64,000 nucleotides of DNA, from assembly GCA_964386385.1 (NCBI GenBank), contig CAYLRN010000003.1:1-64000 (forward strand), read 5' to 3'. Position 1 is the stretch's first letter, and every line of letters starts with the position of its first letter. The position numbers and the translations under genes were made by a program. The DNA is from RUG572 sp964386385 (GTDB lineage: Bacteria; Verrucomicrobiota; Kiritimatiellia; RFP12; UBA1067). The notes under the pieces were generated by a model. The model was not told the origin of the DNA and did no database searches. It was given only the letters and a program-made list of their open reading frames with translations. This document shows positions 22,522 to 29,859 of this stretch, piece after piece.

Positions 22522-23864
22522 GGCCCTTTGCAATGAGAATCCTGAATCCGGCCGTCGCCGCCCTTGCGGCGCTGGCGGCCCTGGCGCCGCTGACGGGAAT
22601 GGGGGCGAAGGATGCCCCGTCGCGGCTCGACGTCTCGTCCGTCCCCGACGGCGCCCACGTGTTCGTGGACGGCAAAAGGCGCGGGGCTACGCCATGCTCA
22701 GTCTTCGATTTGCCCGCGGGCCGCCACCTTGTCCACGTGGAGACGCCTTCCTACAAGTCGGTGGACGAGTTCGTGAAGGTCTCAGGCCCCGGCGACTTCC
22801 AGCGGCGCAGTTTTTCCCTCGAACCCGAAAAGGCGCTGATCCTGATCCGGACCGAGCCGGCGGGCGCCGACGTCAGGATGTCCGGCGTCTCCATGGGCGC
22901 GACGCCGCTTCTGCTCTCCGAGCTTCCCACCGGGCGCACACACGTCTTCGAACTCTCCAAGACCGGCTACCAGACGAAGAGGATAGACGTCTCGCCGGAG
23001 GGACGCGCGCCCGTCGTGCGCACCGAGACGCTTGCGCTTGATTCTGGAATCGTGGAATGCGTTTCCGACCCGGCAGGCGCCGCGGTCGTCGTCAACGGCG
23101 TGGAGCGCGGCGTCACGCCGGTCGTCGTCAGGAACGTCCCCAAGGGGCTTGCCACGATTTCGCTGAAGCTCGCCGGCTACCGCGACGAGGTGCGCGAACT
23201 GCGCCTCGCGCCCGGCGACAGGCAGACGCTTTCCGTCAGGATGAAGTCCTCCCCCGCGCGGCTCAAGGTGGTGTCCACCCCGGAGCAGGCGAAGGTGTTC
23301 ATCGACGGCGACTACCAGGGCAAGACGCCGCTGACAGTCACGGACGTGCGCCCCGGAAAGCGCGAACTGCGCATCGAACTTCCGGGCCACGCGCCGGTCA
23401 CGCGCTCCGTCGCGCTTGGAAACGGAGAGGAGAAGACGGAGGAGTTCAAGATGGCGAGCGTCATGGGCCGGATCGAGGTGACGTCCACTCCGCCCGGGGC
23501 AAGGGTGTTCGTCGACGGAAAGAGCAAGGGTTCCACGCGCGCGCAGGGCGGAGGCGTCGCGGCCTCGTCGGTGCTGGCCGTCGAGGACGTCGCCGCCGGC
23601 GAGCATTCCGTCGTCGTCAGGCTGGACGGCCACCAGGAGTTCCAGCGCAAGGTCGTCGTCAAGGCGAAGGACACCGTCAGGCTTTTCCCCAGGCTCGTGC
23701 GCCTCTTCGTGCCGGACACGGAGGTGGAGACGATCCGCGGCACGTACCGCGGCGTCCTCGTCGGCAACGACCCGATCGCCGGCGTCACGCTTGAAGTGAA
23801 GAAGGGCGTCATCTCCACGTTCCCCATCGGCGACGTGAAGAAGATCGCGCCGCTTGCGAAGTGA
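22518..23864 (+). CDS. Secreted PEGA-repeat protein
   Basis: 448 residues with a signal peptide at about 1-30 (LNPAVAALAALAALAPLTGMG). It is built of five PEGA-type repeats of about 70 residues, each with the pattern 'S-x-P-x-G-A-x-V-x-V-[DN]-G-x-x-x-G-x-T-P': VSSVPDGAHVFVDGKRRG, IRTEPAGADVRMSG, VSDPAGAAVVVNGVERG, VSTPEQAKVFIDGDYQG and VTSTPPGARVFVDGKSKG. PEGA units are found in surface-layer or envelope proteins. The ATG overlaps the stop of the FHA gene in ATGA, so translation is coupled. With TadC-like and FHA partners it may be a periplasmic or surface part of the same apparatus; this is inference. Confidence 0.8.
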   Translation: MRPFAMRILNPAVAALAALAALAPLTGMGAKDAPSRLDVSSVPDGAHVFVDGKRRGATPCSVFDLPAGRHLVHVETPSYKSVDEFVKVSGPGDFQRRSFSLEPEKALILIRTEPAGADVRMSGVSMGATPLLLSELPTGRTHVFELSKTGYQTKRIDVSPEGRAPVVRTETLALDSGIVECVSDPAGAAVVVNGVERGVTPVVVRNVPKGLATISLKLAGYRDEVRELRLAPGDRQTLSVRMKSSPARLKVVSTPEQAKVFIDGDYQGKTPLTVTDVRPGKRELRIELPGHAPVTRSVALGNGEEKTEEFKMASVMGRIEVTSTPPGARVFVDGKSKGSTRAQGGGVAASSVLAVEDVAAGEHSVVVRLDGHQEFQRKVVVKAKDTVRLFPRLVRLFVPDTEVETIRGTYRGVLVGNDPIAGVTLEVKKGVISTFPIGDVKKIAPLAK

Positions 23865-23869
23865 CGGAC

Positions 23870-24619
23870 ATGGCGAAAAAGACCAGGCTGGACGTCCTGC
23901 TCGTAGAGCGCGCGCTCGCGCCGTCGCGCACCGTCGCGCAGGCCCTCGTCCTTGCGGGCAAGGTGAGCGTCGCCGGACAGGTCGAGACGAAGGCCGGACG
24001 CGCCGTCCCGTGCGACGCGGAGGTGACCGTCGCCGAGCCTCCTCGCTTCGTCTCCCGCGGCGGCGAGAAACTGGAAGGAGCGTTCGCCGCGTTCGACGGC
24101 TTCGACGTGGCCGGCCGCGTCTGCCTCGACGTCGGCAGCTCCACGGGCGGATTCACCGACTGCCTCCTCCAGCACGGCGCGCTGCGCGTCATGGCGGTGG
24201 ACGTCGGCACGAACCAGCTTGCCTACAAGCTGCGCGTAGACCCGCGCGTCTGGGCGAAGGAGAACTTCAACGCAAGGTACATGACCGCCGCAGACCTTCC
24301 GGAACGCCCGTCGCGCGCCGTGACCGACGTCAGCTTCATCTCCCTCAAGCTCATCCTCCCGCCCATGGCGGAAGTCCTCCTGCCGGGCGGGGAGATCGTC
24401 TCGCTCATCAAGCCGCAGTTCGAGGCCGGCCGCGGAAACGCCCCCGGCGGCGTCGTCTCCGACCCCGCCGTGCGCCGGCAGGTGGTGGAGGACATCGGCG
24501 CATTCGGCGTCGACGAGCTCGGACTAGACCTTCTCGCCGTCGCGGAGTCCCCCATCCGCGGCAGGGACAAGGGCAACGTGGAGTATCTTGCATGGTGGAG
24601 AAAGAAGGGCGGCGAATGA
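23870..24619 (+). CDS. tlyA: TlyA-family rRNA 2'-O-methyltransferase
   Basis: 249 residues. An S4 RNA-binding domain spans about 1-60 (TRLDVLLVERALAPSRT...ALVLAGKVSV) and an FtsJ/RrmJ-type Rossmann methyltransferase about 60-245. The SAM loop is CLDVGSSTGGFTDCLL, and the region TDVSFISLKLILPP and LIKPQFEA carry catalytic Asp and Lys positions expected of TlyA, which methylates cytidines in 16S/23S rRNA. The start is taken at the ATG at 23870; a GTG at 23861 overlapping the previous stop would add three residues. The stop overlaps tadA in ATGA. Confidence 0.88.
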   Translation: MAKKTRLDVLLVERALAPSRTVAQALVLAGKVSVAGQVETKAGRAVPCDAEVTVAEPPRFVSRGGEKLEGAFAAFDGFDVAGRVCLDVGSSTGGFTDCLLQHGALRVMAVDVGTNQLAYKLRVDPRVWAKENFNARYMTAADLPERPSRAVTDVSFISLKLILPPMAEVLLPGGEIVSLIKPQFEAGRGNAPGGVVSDPAVRRQVVEDIGAFGVDELGLDLLAVAESPIRGRDKGNVEYLAWWRKKGGE

Positions 24620-25131
24620 GGGCGTTCGACGACTTCTTCATGCGCATGGCGCTGCGCGAGGCGGAAAAGGCGGCGGCGGACGGCGAGGTGCCGGCCGGCG
24701 CCGTCGTCGTCCAGCCGGCCGTCCTTGAGCCGGCACATGACGGACATGACGCGATATACGACCCGGACCCGTCCGCCGCCAGGATTCTCGGCCGCGCGCA
24801 CAACCAGACGGAGGGGCTGCAGGACGCCACCGCCCACGCGGAAATGCTGGCCCTTTCGTCCGCTTTCTCCGCGAAGGGCAGCTGGCGCCTCACCGGAACG
24901 CGGCTATACGTCACGAAGGAGCCATGTCCGATGTGCGCCGGCGGAATCGTCCTCGCCCGCGTCGACGCGGTCGTCTGGGGGCTTGACGACATGAAGCGCG
25001 GCGGCGGAAGCGTCTTCGGTGTCTTCTCGCATCCGGGGATAAACCACCACCCCGCCGTAGTCCGGGGCGTGATGGAGGACCGGTGCCGTGCGGTCCTCGT
25101 GGACTTCTTCCGCGCCCGCCGCCGCTCATGA
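24616..25131 (+). CDS. tadA: tRNA-specific adenosine deaminase, TadA-like
   Basis: 171 residues, cytidine-deaminase fold. It should convert A34 to inosine in tRNA-Arg(ACG) in the cytoplasm. Zinc-site motifs are intact: HAEML (H74, catalytic E76) and PCPMC (C104, C107). Start fixed by the ATGA overlap with tlyA. Unusual is an insertion of about 20 residues near 36-58 (QPAVLEPAHDGHDAIYD and following), between the GEVPAGAVVV strand and the RILGRAHN segment, where TadA proteins normally have a short turn. Guanine or cytosine deaminase is the alternative, but the HAEML/PCPMCAGG pattern favours TadA. Confidence 0.85.
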   Translation: MRAFDDFFMRMALREAEKAAADGEVPAGAVVVQPAVLEPAHDGHDAIYDPDPSAARILGRAHNQTEGLQDATAHAEMLALSSAFSAKGSWRLTGTRLYVTKEPCPMCAGGIVLARVDAVVWGLDDMKRGGGSVFGVFSHPGINHHPAVVRGVMEDRCRAVLVDFFRARRRS

Positions 25132-25280
25132 TTTCGCTTCGCGGGGGTTTCGGAGACGATGAACCGCGGGCCTCCGGAACTCACCGAGGCGAAAGCGGGA
25201 TTCGCCTTGAAAAGATCAAGTCCGGGGGGCGGCGCTCCCGCGGTTTCACCAAAATCCCATTTGTCATGAAGGGCGGCAAG
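25132..25280. other. Intergenic region between tadA and mlaE
   Basis: About 150 nt with no credible gene. Imperfect GC-rich inverted repeats occur (for example GGCGAAAGC against a GATTCGCC segment at 25188-25207) but none forms a convincing terminator. Confidence 0.4.
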
Positions 25281-25289
25281 TGATATGAT
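25281..25289 (+). promoter_or_regulatory. Extended -10 promoter of the mla operon
   Basis: TGA plus TATGAT, ending 11 nt before the mlaE ATG. As for the TadC operon, the leader would be only about 4-6 nt. Confidence 0.5.
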
Positions 25290-25300
25290 ATTCGACCATC

Positions 25301-26131
25301 ATGACAATCATTCGCGAGCCAATGTACGAGGACGTTCCGCATGGCAGGCTTGAAAGCCTTCGGCGGCACGTGGTGGAGGCTTTTGCCGATGTCGGCCGCG
25401 CTGTGCGTCTCATGGTGGAGGCGATCTGCTTCCTGCCGTCCACGCTTGCGAGGCGCGATTCACGCGCCGCGTTCGTCCGCCAGCTCTACGTCACCGGGAT
25501 CCGCACTCTCCCGGTGATAACCGTCGTCGGCCTTTTCACGGGCATGATCCTCGGCCTTCAGGTGGGGCTTGCGCTCAGCCGGTTCAACCAGGAGGCGTAT
25601 CTTGGCGCGACGGTGATGATCTCCCTCGTCCGCGAGATGGGCCCGTTCGTGACGGGCATATGCCTTTCGGCCTGCGTGGGGTCTGCGCTTGCCGCCGAGC
25701 TCGGCACGATGACGGTGAACGACGAGGTGGCCGCCCTTGAGATAATGTCGATTTCGCCCGTCCGGTTTCTCGTCGCCCCGCGCCTGGGCGCATTGCTGGC
25801 GATGTCGCCTGTCCTTGCATTCTACGCCTGCGTCCTGGGCGTCGTGGGCGGCGGCCTTGTCGGCTACACGCAGCTCAACGTCCCGTTCCAGCAGTACATC
25901 GCGAGCGCGATGTCGATTGCGGACACAAAGGACCTCTTCGTCGGCCTTCTCAAGGCGGCGATCTTCGGCCTCGTCATCGGAACGGTCAGCTGCCACGAGG
26001 GCTTTTCCACTCGCCTTGGCGCGGTTGGCGTGGGCCGCGCCACGCAGAGGAGCGTGATCGTCTCGTTCCTCTTCATCCTGATGCTCGGCTACATCGTCAC
26101 GCGCAGCTTCTACCTTGAGTTCAGCATATGA
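25301..26131 (+). CDS. mlaE: Lipid-transport ABC permease MlaE
   Basis: 276 residues, MlaE/TTG2B family permease of the system that moves phospholipids between inner and outer membranes. The hydrophobic core has about five or six segments. Family motifs are present: LPVITVVGLFTGMILGLQ near 68-85, VREMGPF, CVGSALAAELGTM and VNDEVAALEIM(S)ISP, the EQ-loop-like region contacting the ATPase. It starts a run of overlapping genes: its stop overlaps the mlaF start. Confidence 0.92.
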   Translation: MTIIREPMYEDVPHGRLESLRRHVVEAFADVGRAVRLMVEAICFLPSTLARRDSRAAFVRQLYVTGIRTLPVITVVGLFTGMILGLQVGLALSRFNQEAYLGATVMISLVREMGPFVTGICLSACVGSALAAELGTMTVNDEVAALEIMSISPVRFLVAPRLGALLAMSPVLAFYACVLGVVGGGLVGYTQLNVPFQQYIASAMSIADTKDLFVGLLKAAIFGLVIGTVSCHEGFSTRLGAVGVGRATQRSVIVSFLFILMLGYIVTRSFYLEFSI

Positions 26132-26904
26132 TCAGATTCGACAACGTGGTGAAGCGCTTCGACGGCCGGGAAGTCCTCTCCGGGGTCAGCTTCTCCGTCG
26201 CGAAGGGGGAGATCCTGGCTCTCGTCGGCCCGTCCGGCACGGGCAAGACCGTGCTGCTGAAGCATCTCGTCCGCCTGCTCACCCCCACGTCCGGGCGGGT
26301 GCTGCTTGAGGACGAGGACATTTCCGCCGCCACCGGTTCGCGCCTTGAGCGGATCCGCGAGCGTTTCGGCTACCTCTTCCAGGGCGGCGCCCTGCTCGGA
26401 TGGATGACGGTCGCGGAGAACGTGGCCCTTCCGCTCAGGGAGAAGACGCGCCTTGGCGAGGGGGAAATAGCCAGGCGCGTGGCGTCCGCGCTTGAGGCCG
26501 TGGACATGTCGGACGCTGCGGACCGCCTTCCGGCGGAGATCTCCGGCGGAATGCAGAAGCGCGCCGGGCTTGCCCGCGCGATAGTGCGAAATTCCGACAT
26601 AGTGCTGTACGACGAGCCGACGTCCGGCCTCGACCCGGTGACGTCGGTCACGATCAACAGGCTCATCGAGCGCCTCAACGGGGAGCGCGGGATAACGTCG
26701 ATCGTAGTCACGCACGACATCCAGAACGCCCTGCTCTTCGCCGGGCGCATTCTGATGCTAAAGGCCGGGCGCGTGGTGGAATGCTCGACGCCGGAGGAGT
26801 TCGTCGCCTCGGCGAATCCCGACGTCCGCGAATTCCTCGACGCGCAGTTCATAACAGAGACGGGTTTCAGGCACATGAAGGCTGAATATGAAAAGAAACA
26901 CTGA
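26128..26904 (+). CDS. mlaF: Lipid-transport ABC ATPase MlaF
   Basis: 258 residues, ABC ATPase powering MlaE. Walker A GPSGTGKT at 34-41, Q-loop LFQGGALLGWMTV, signature ISGGMQKR, Walker B IVLYDEPTSGLDP and the switch His in VVTHDI are all intact. The GALLxxMTV and SGGMQKRAGLARA segments are typical of the MlaF/MkL branch. Its 3' end overlaps mlaD by 17 nt, which suggests translational coupling. Confidence 0.93.
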   Translation: MIRFDNVVKRFDGREVLSGVSFSVAKGEILALVGPSGTGKTVLLKHLVRLLTPTSGRVLLEDEDISAATGSRLERIRERFGYLFQGGALLGWMTVAENVALPLREKTRLGEGEIARRVASALEAVDMSDAADRLPAEISGGMQKRAGLARAIVRNSDIVLYDEPTSGLDPVTSVTINRLIERLNGERGITSIVVTHDIQNALLFAGRILMLKAGRVVECSTPEEFVASANPDVREFLDAQFITETGFRHMKAEYEKKH

Positions 26905-28024
26905 CGTTTTCTCCGAGTTCATCGTGGGCGTGTTCATGGTCGCCGTGCTCGCCCTGCTGGCCTATTTCACGATTGTCATATCGGGCGTGGACCTGCTGGT
27001 CGGACGCTCCCGCGTCCATGCGAGGATCGAGTTCTCCGACGTCGGCGGGCTGAAGAACCGCGACAACGTGATGTATCGCGGAATGAAGGTCGGGTCCGTG
27101 GAGCGGATCGACCTCGCGCCGTCGAACATACTCGTCACGGTGTCCGTGGACCGCGACGTCGTGCTGCGCGACGGCTGCCGCGTCTCCGTCGAGCCGCTTT
27201 CCCTGCTTGGCGGAAACTACCTTCTTCTCGAAGAGGGCGAGGGCGGGGCGCGTCCGCTTGAGACGACGCTTTTCCGCGGCGAGCCGCCGGTAAACTTCCT
27301 GCGCGACGCGGGCCGGCTCATCGGAAAGCTCGAAAAGGCGGGCGACGGCCTTTCGTCGATAATTCCCGAAGGCGTGAAGACGAACCTGGAGCAGGCCGTC
27401 GCCGGGCTCAACAGGGTCGTCGCGCGGATCGAGAAGGGCGAGGGCACGATTGGAAAGCTCGTCGCGGACGACGGCGCCGTCGTCTCGGAGCTGAAAAGCG
27501 GTCTGGAGGGCTTCAGGAAGACGTTCGACAGCGCGTCTTCCGTCGCCGCCCGCGTCGAGCGCGGCGAGGGGACTGTCGGCAGGCTTCTCTCCGCCGACGA
27601 TACGGTCTACGCCGACCTGAAGAAGACGCTTGCGAACGCCGCCGCCATCTCGGACCGCCTTGCCGCCGGGCAGGGCGTCCTTGGAGAGCTGATGGCGACG
27701 AACGGCACGATGTACGCCGACGTCAAGGCGGCGATTGCGAACGTCAGGGCCGTGACGGAGCGTCTGCAGAGCAAGGACGGCCTTCTCGCGCGCATCTCCG
27801 GCGACCGGGAGCTCGCCGACAACGCGGCGGCGCTCGTCGCCAACCTGAAGACCGTCTCCGAGCGCCTTGAGAAGGGCGAGGGCACGCTTGGGAAGCTCGC
27901 CGCCGAGTCCGAACTCTACGACGAGCTGAACGCCCTCCTGAAGGACGTCCGGCAGATCGTCGACAACTACCGCGACACGACCCCAATCACCACTTTCGGA
28001 TCTCTTGCAACGGGTGCTCTCTGA
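26888..28024 (+). CDS. mlaD: MCE-domain lipid-binding protein MlaD, with repetitive tail
   Basis: 378 residues. One N-terminal membrane anchor (about 10-32, VFMVAVLALLAYFTIVISGV), then an MCE domain at about 38-115 (ARIEFSDVGGLKNRDNVMYRG, ending VEPLSLLGGNYL). MCE proteins of this type form hexameric rings that shuttle phospholipids. The C-terminal 230 residues hold four degenerate repeats of about 45 residues built on R-[IVL]-E-x-G-E-G-T-[IVL]-G-[KR]-L, followed by an amphipathic helix (for example RIEKGEGTIGKLVADD, RVERGEGTVGRLLSAD, RLEKGEGTLGKLAAES). This resembles the helical tails that form a periplasmic needle or tunnel in longer MCE proteins. Confidence 0.9.
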   Translation: MKRNTDVFSEFIVGVFMVAVLALLAYFTIVISGVDLLVGRSRVHARIEFSDVGGLKNRDNVMYRGMKVGSVERIDLAPSNILVTVSVDRDVVLRDGCRVSVEPLSLLGGNYLLLEEGEGGARPLETTLFRGEPPVNFLRDAGRLIGKLEKAGDGLSSIIPEGVKTNLEQAVAGLNRVVARIEKGEGTIGKLVADDGAVVSELKSGLEGFRKTFDSASSVAARVERGEGTVGRLLSADDTVYADLKKTLANAAAISDRLAAGQGVLGELMATNGTMYADVKAAIANVRAVTERLQSKDGLLARISGDRELADNAAALVANLKTVSERLEKGEGTLGKLAAESELYDELNALLKDVRQIVDNYRDTTPITTFGSLATGAL

Positions 28025-28025
28025 C

Positions 28026-29018
28026 ATGATGAAGAACGTCGAAACGAAAAAGGCCCTTGTCACCGGCGGCGCCGGCTTTCTTGGCTCCCACCTCTGCCGG
28101 CGGCTGCTGGCGGAAGGCTACGAGGTGACGGCGGTGGACAACCTTTTCACCGGCACGAAGAGGAACGTCGCCGACATGGTCGGCAATCCGCAGTTCACCT
28201 TCGTCATGCACGACGTCACGCGGCCGTTCTGGGGGCAGTTCGACGAAATCTACAACCTCGCCTGCCCCGCGTCCCCCGTCCACTACCAGAGGAATCCCGT
28301 CGAGACGCTCAAGACGTCGGTTCTCGGCGTCATGAACATGCTTGACCTGGCGCTCAAGACGAAGGCGCGCCTTCTCCACACGTCCACTAGCGAGATCTAC
28401 GGCGATCCGCTCGTCCACCCGCAGGTCGAGAGGTACTGGGGCAACGTAAACACGATCGGCGTCCGCAGCTGCTACGACGAGGGCAAGCGTTGCGCAGAGA
28501 CGCTTTGCGCCGACTACCGCCGCGAACACGGCGTGGACGCGCGCATGGTGCGGATCTTCAACACCTACGGCCCGAACATGCACCCCAACGACGGCCGCGT
28601 CATTTCCAACTTCATCATGCAGGCTCTCTCCGGCCGCGACATCACCGTCTTCGGCGACGGCTCGCAGACGCGCTCGTTCCAGTACTGCGACGACCTGATC
28701 GAGGCCATGCGCCGCTACATGTCGCTGGACCGCGGCGTCGTGGACTCCTTCTTCGCCGCGCGCGGCCTCGGCGCCGCCGTCGTCAACGTCGGCAATCCCG
28801 GCGAATACACCATCCGCCAGCTGGCGGACGAGACGCTGCGCCTGATACCGGAATCGGAGTCGCGCATCGTCGGCCGCCCCGTCCCCTCCGACGACCCGAA
28901 GCGCCGCCGCCCGGACATCTCCCTCGCCTCCGAACTTCTCGGCGGCTGGCGGCCGCAGGTCTCCCTCCGCGAGGGCCTTTCACGGACAATAGACTACTTT
29001 CGCACGTTCTTCGCATGA
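28026..29018 (+). CDS. UDP-glucuronate decarboxylase (UDP-xylose synthase)
   Basis: 330 residues, extended SDR family, cytoplasmic. It would oxidise and decarboxylate UDP-glucuronate to UDP-xylose. NAD site TGGAGFLGSH at 13-22, NLACPASPVHYQ (the UXS hallmark), STSEIYGDP and the catalytic YDEGKR. Other UXS marks are RIFNTYGPNMHPNDGRVISNF and FGDGSQTRSFQYCDDLI. The start is placed at 28026, one base after the mlaD stop; a second Met follows at once. Its stop overlaps galU in ATGA. The pair points to sugar-nucleotide supply for surface polysaccharide. Confidence 0.9.
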   Translation: MMKNVETKKALVTGGAGFLGSHLCRRLLAEGYEVTAVDNLFTGTKRNVADMVGNPQFTFVMHDVTRPFWGQFDEIYNLACPASPVHYQRNPVETLKTSVLGVMNMLDLALKTKARLLHTSTSEIYGDPLVHPQVERYWGNVNTIGVRSCYDEGKRCAETLCADYRREHGVDARMVRIFNTYGPNMHPNDGRVISNFIMQALSGRDITVFGDGSQTRSFQYCDDLIEAMRRYMSLDRGVVDSFFAARGLGAAVVNVGNPGEYTIRQLADETLRLIPESESRIVGRPVPSDDPKRRRPDISLASELLGGWRPQVSLREGLSRTIDYFRTFFA

Positions 29019-29836
29019 AACTCGTCGCAGTCATTCCCGCCGCCGGCTACGGCACCCGCTTCCTCCCGGCCACGAAGACCCTCCCGAAGGAAATGCTTCC
29101 GGTCGGCGCAAAGCCCGCGATCCAGCTTATCGTCGAAGAGGCCCTCTCCGCCGGCGCGGAGCGCGTCGTCGTCGTAACCTCCCCCGACAAGCCGACGCTG
29201 CGCCGCCACTTCGACGTCGACGCGCGCTGGCGCGAACGCTGCGCCGGCAAGCCCGACGTCGACGCGGCGCTTGCCCATCTTGAGGAGATCGGACGCAAGG
29301 TGGAGTGGGTGTTCCAGAGAGAGCAGCGCGGACTAGGGCACGCCGTCCTGCAGGCGGCGCCGCTCGTGGACGCGAACGCCGAGGCGGCGCTCGTCCTCCT
29401 CGGCGACGCGCTCGTCTCCGGAACGGCGCCCTCCCCCGCGATGGCCGAGATTTCCCGCTCGCATGGCGGCGCGTCCGTCGTCGGTCTTGAGGAAGTGCCG
29501 CTTGAAAAGGTCTCGCGCTACGGAATCGTCGGCGGCCGCGAAATCTCCGACCGCGTCTACGAGCTGGACGAGCTGGTGGAAAAGTCCGCGCCAGACGAAG
29601 CCCCGTCGCGTCTCGCCATCGCCGGACGCTACCTTCTCGACCCCGCGATATTCGGACTTCTCGCGACGCAGACGCCGGGGAAGGGCGGGGAGATCCAGCT
29701 GACGGACTCCATCCGCCGCCTTCTCCGCGACCGTCCTGTCTACGGCTACCGCTACCCTGGCCGCCGCCACGACATTGGCAACCCGCAGGGCTATTTCGAG
29801 ACGCTTCAGGCATTCTTCGGCGAAGGCGCTGTTTGA
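29015..29836 (+). CDS. galU: UTP-glucose-1-phosphate uridylyltransferase GalU
   Basis: 273 residues, nucleotidyltransferase making UDP-glucose from UTP and glucose-1-phosphate. The N-terminal signature VIPAAGYGTRFLPATKTLPK is complete, followed by KEMLPVG and the substrate segments QREQRGLGHAVL, ELVEKSAP, AGRYLL and GKGGEIQLTD. The ATGA overlap with the decarboxylase gene couples them. Specificity for another sugar-1-phosphate (for example glucuronate-1-phosphate) cannot be excluded, which matters because a glucuronokinase-like gene lies at 60.8 kb. Confidence 0.92.
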   Translation: MKLVAVIPAAGYGTRFLPATKTLPKEMLPVGAKPAIQLIVEEALSAGAERVVVVTSPDKPTLRRHFDVDARWRERCAGKPDVDAALAHLEEIGRKVEWVFQREQRGLGHAVLQAAPLVDANAEAALVLLGDALVSGTAPSPAMAEISRSHGGASVVGLEEVPLEKVSRYGIVGGREISDRVYELDELVEKSAPDEAPSRLAIAGRYLLDPAIFGLLATQTPGKGGEIQLTDSIRRLLRDRPVYGYRYPGRRHDIGNPQGYFETLQAFFGEGAV

Positions 29837-29859
29837 AATCTCAACGGAAAGGGCGAGGC

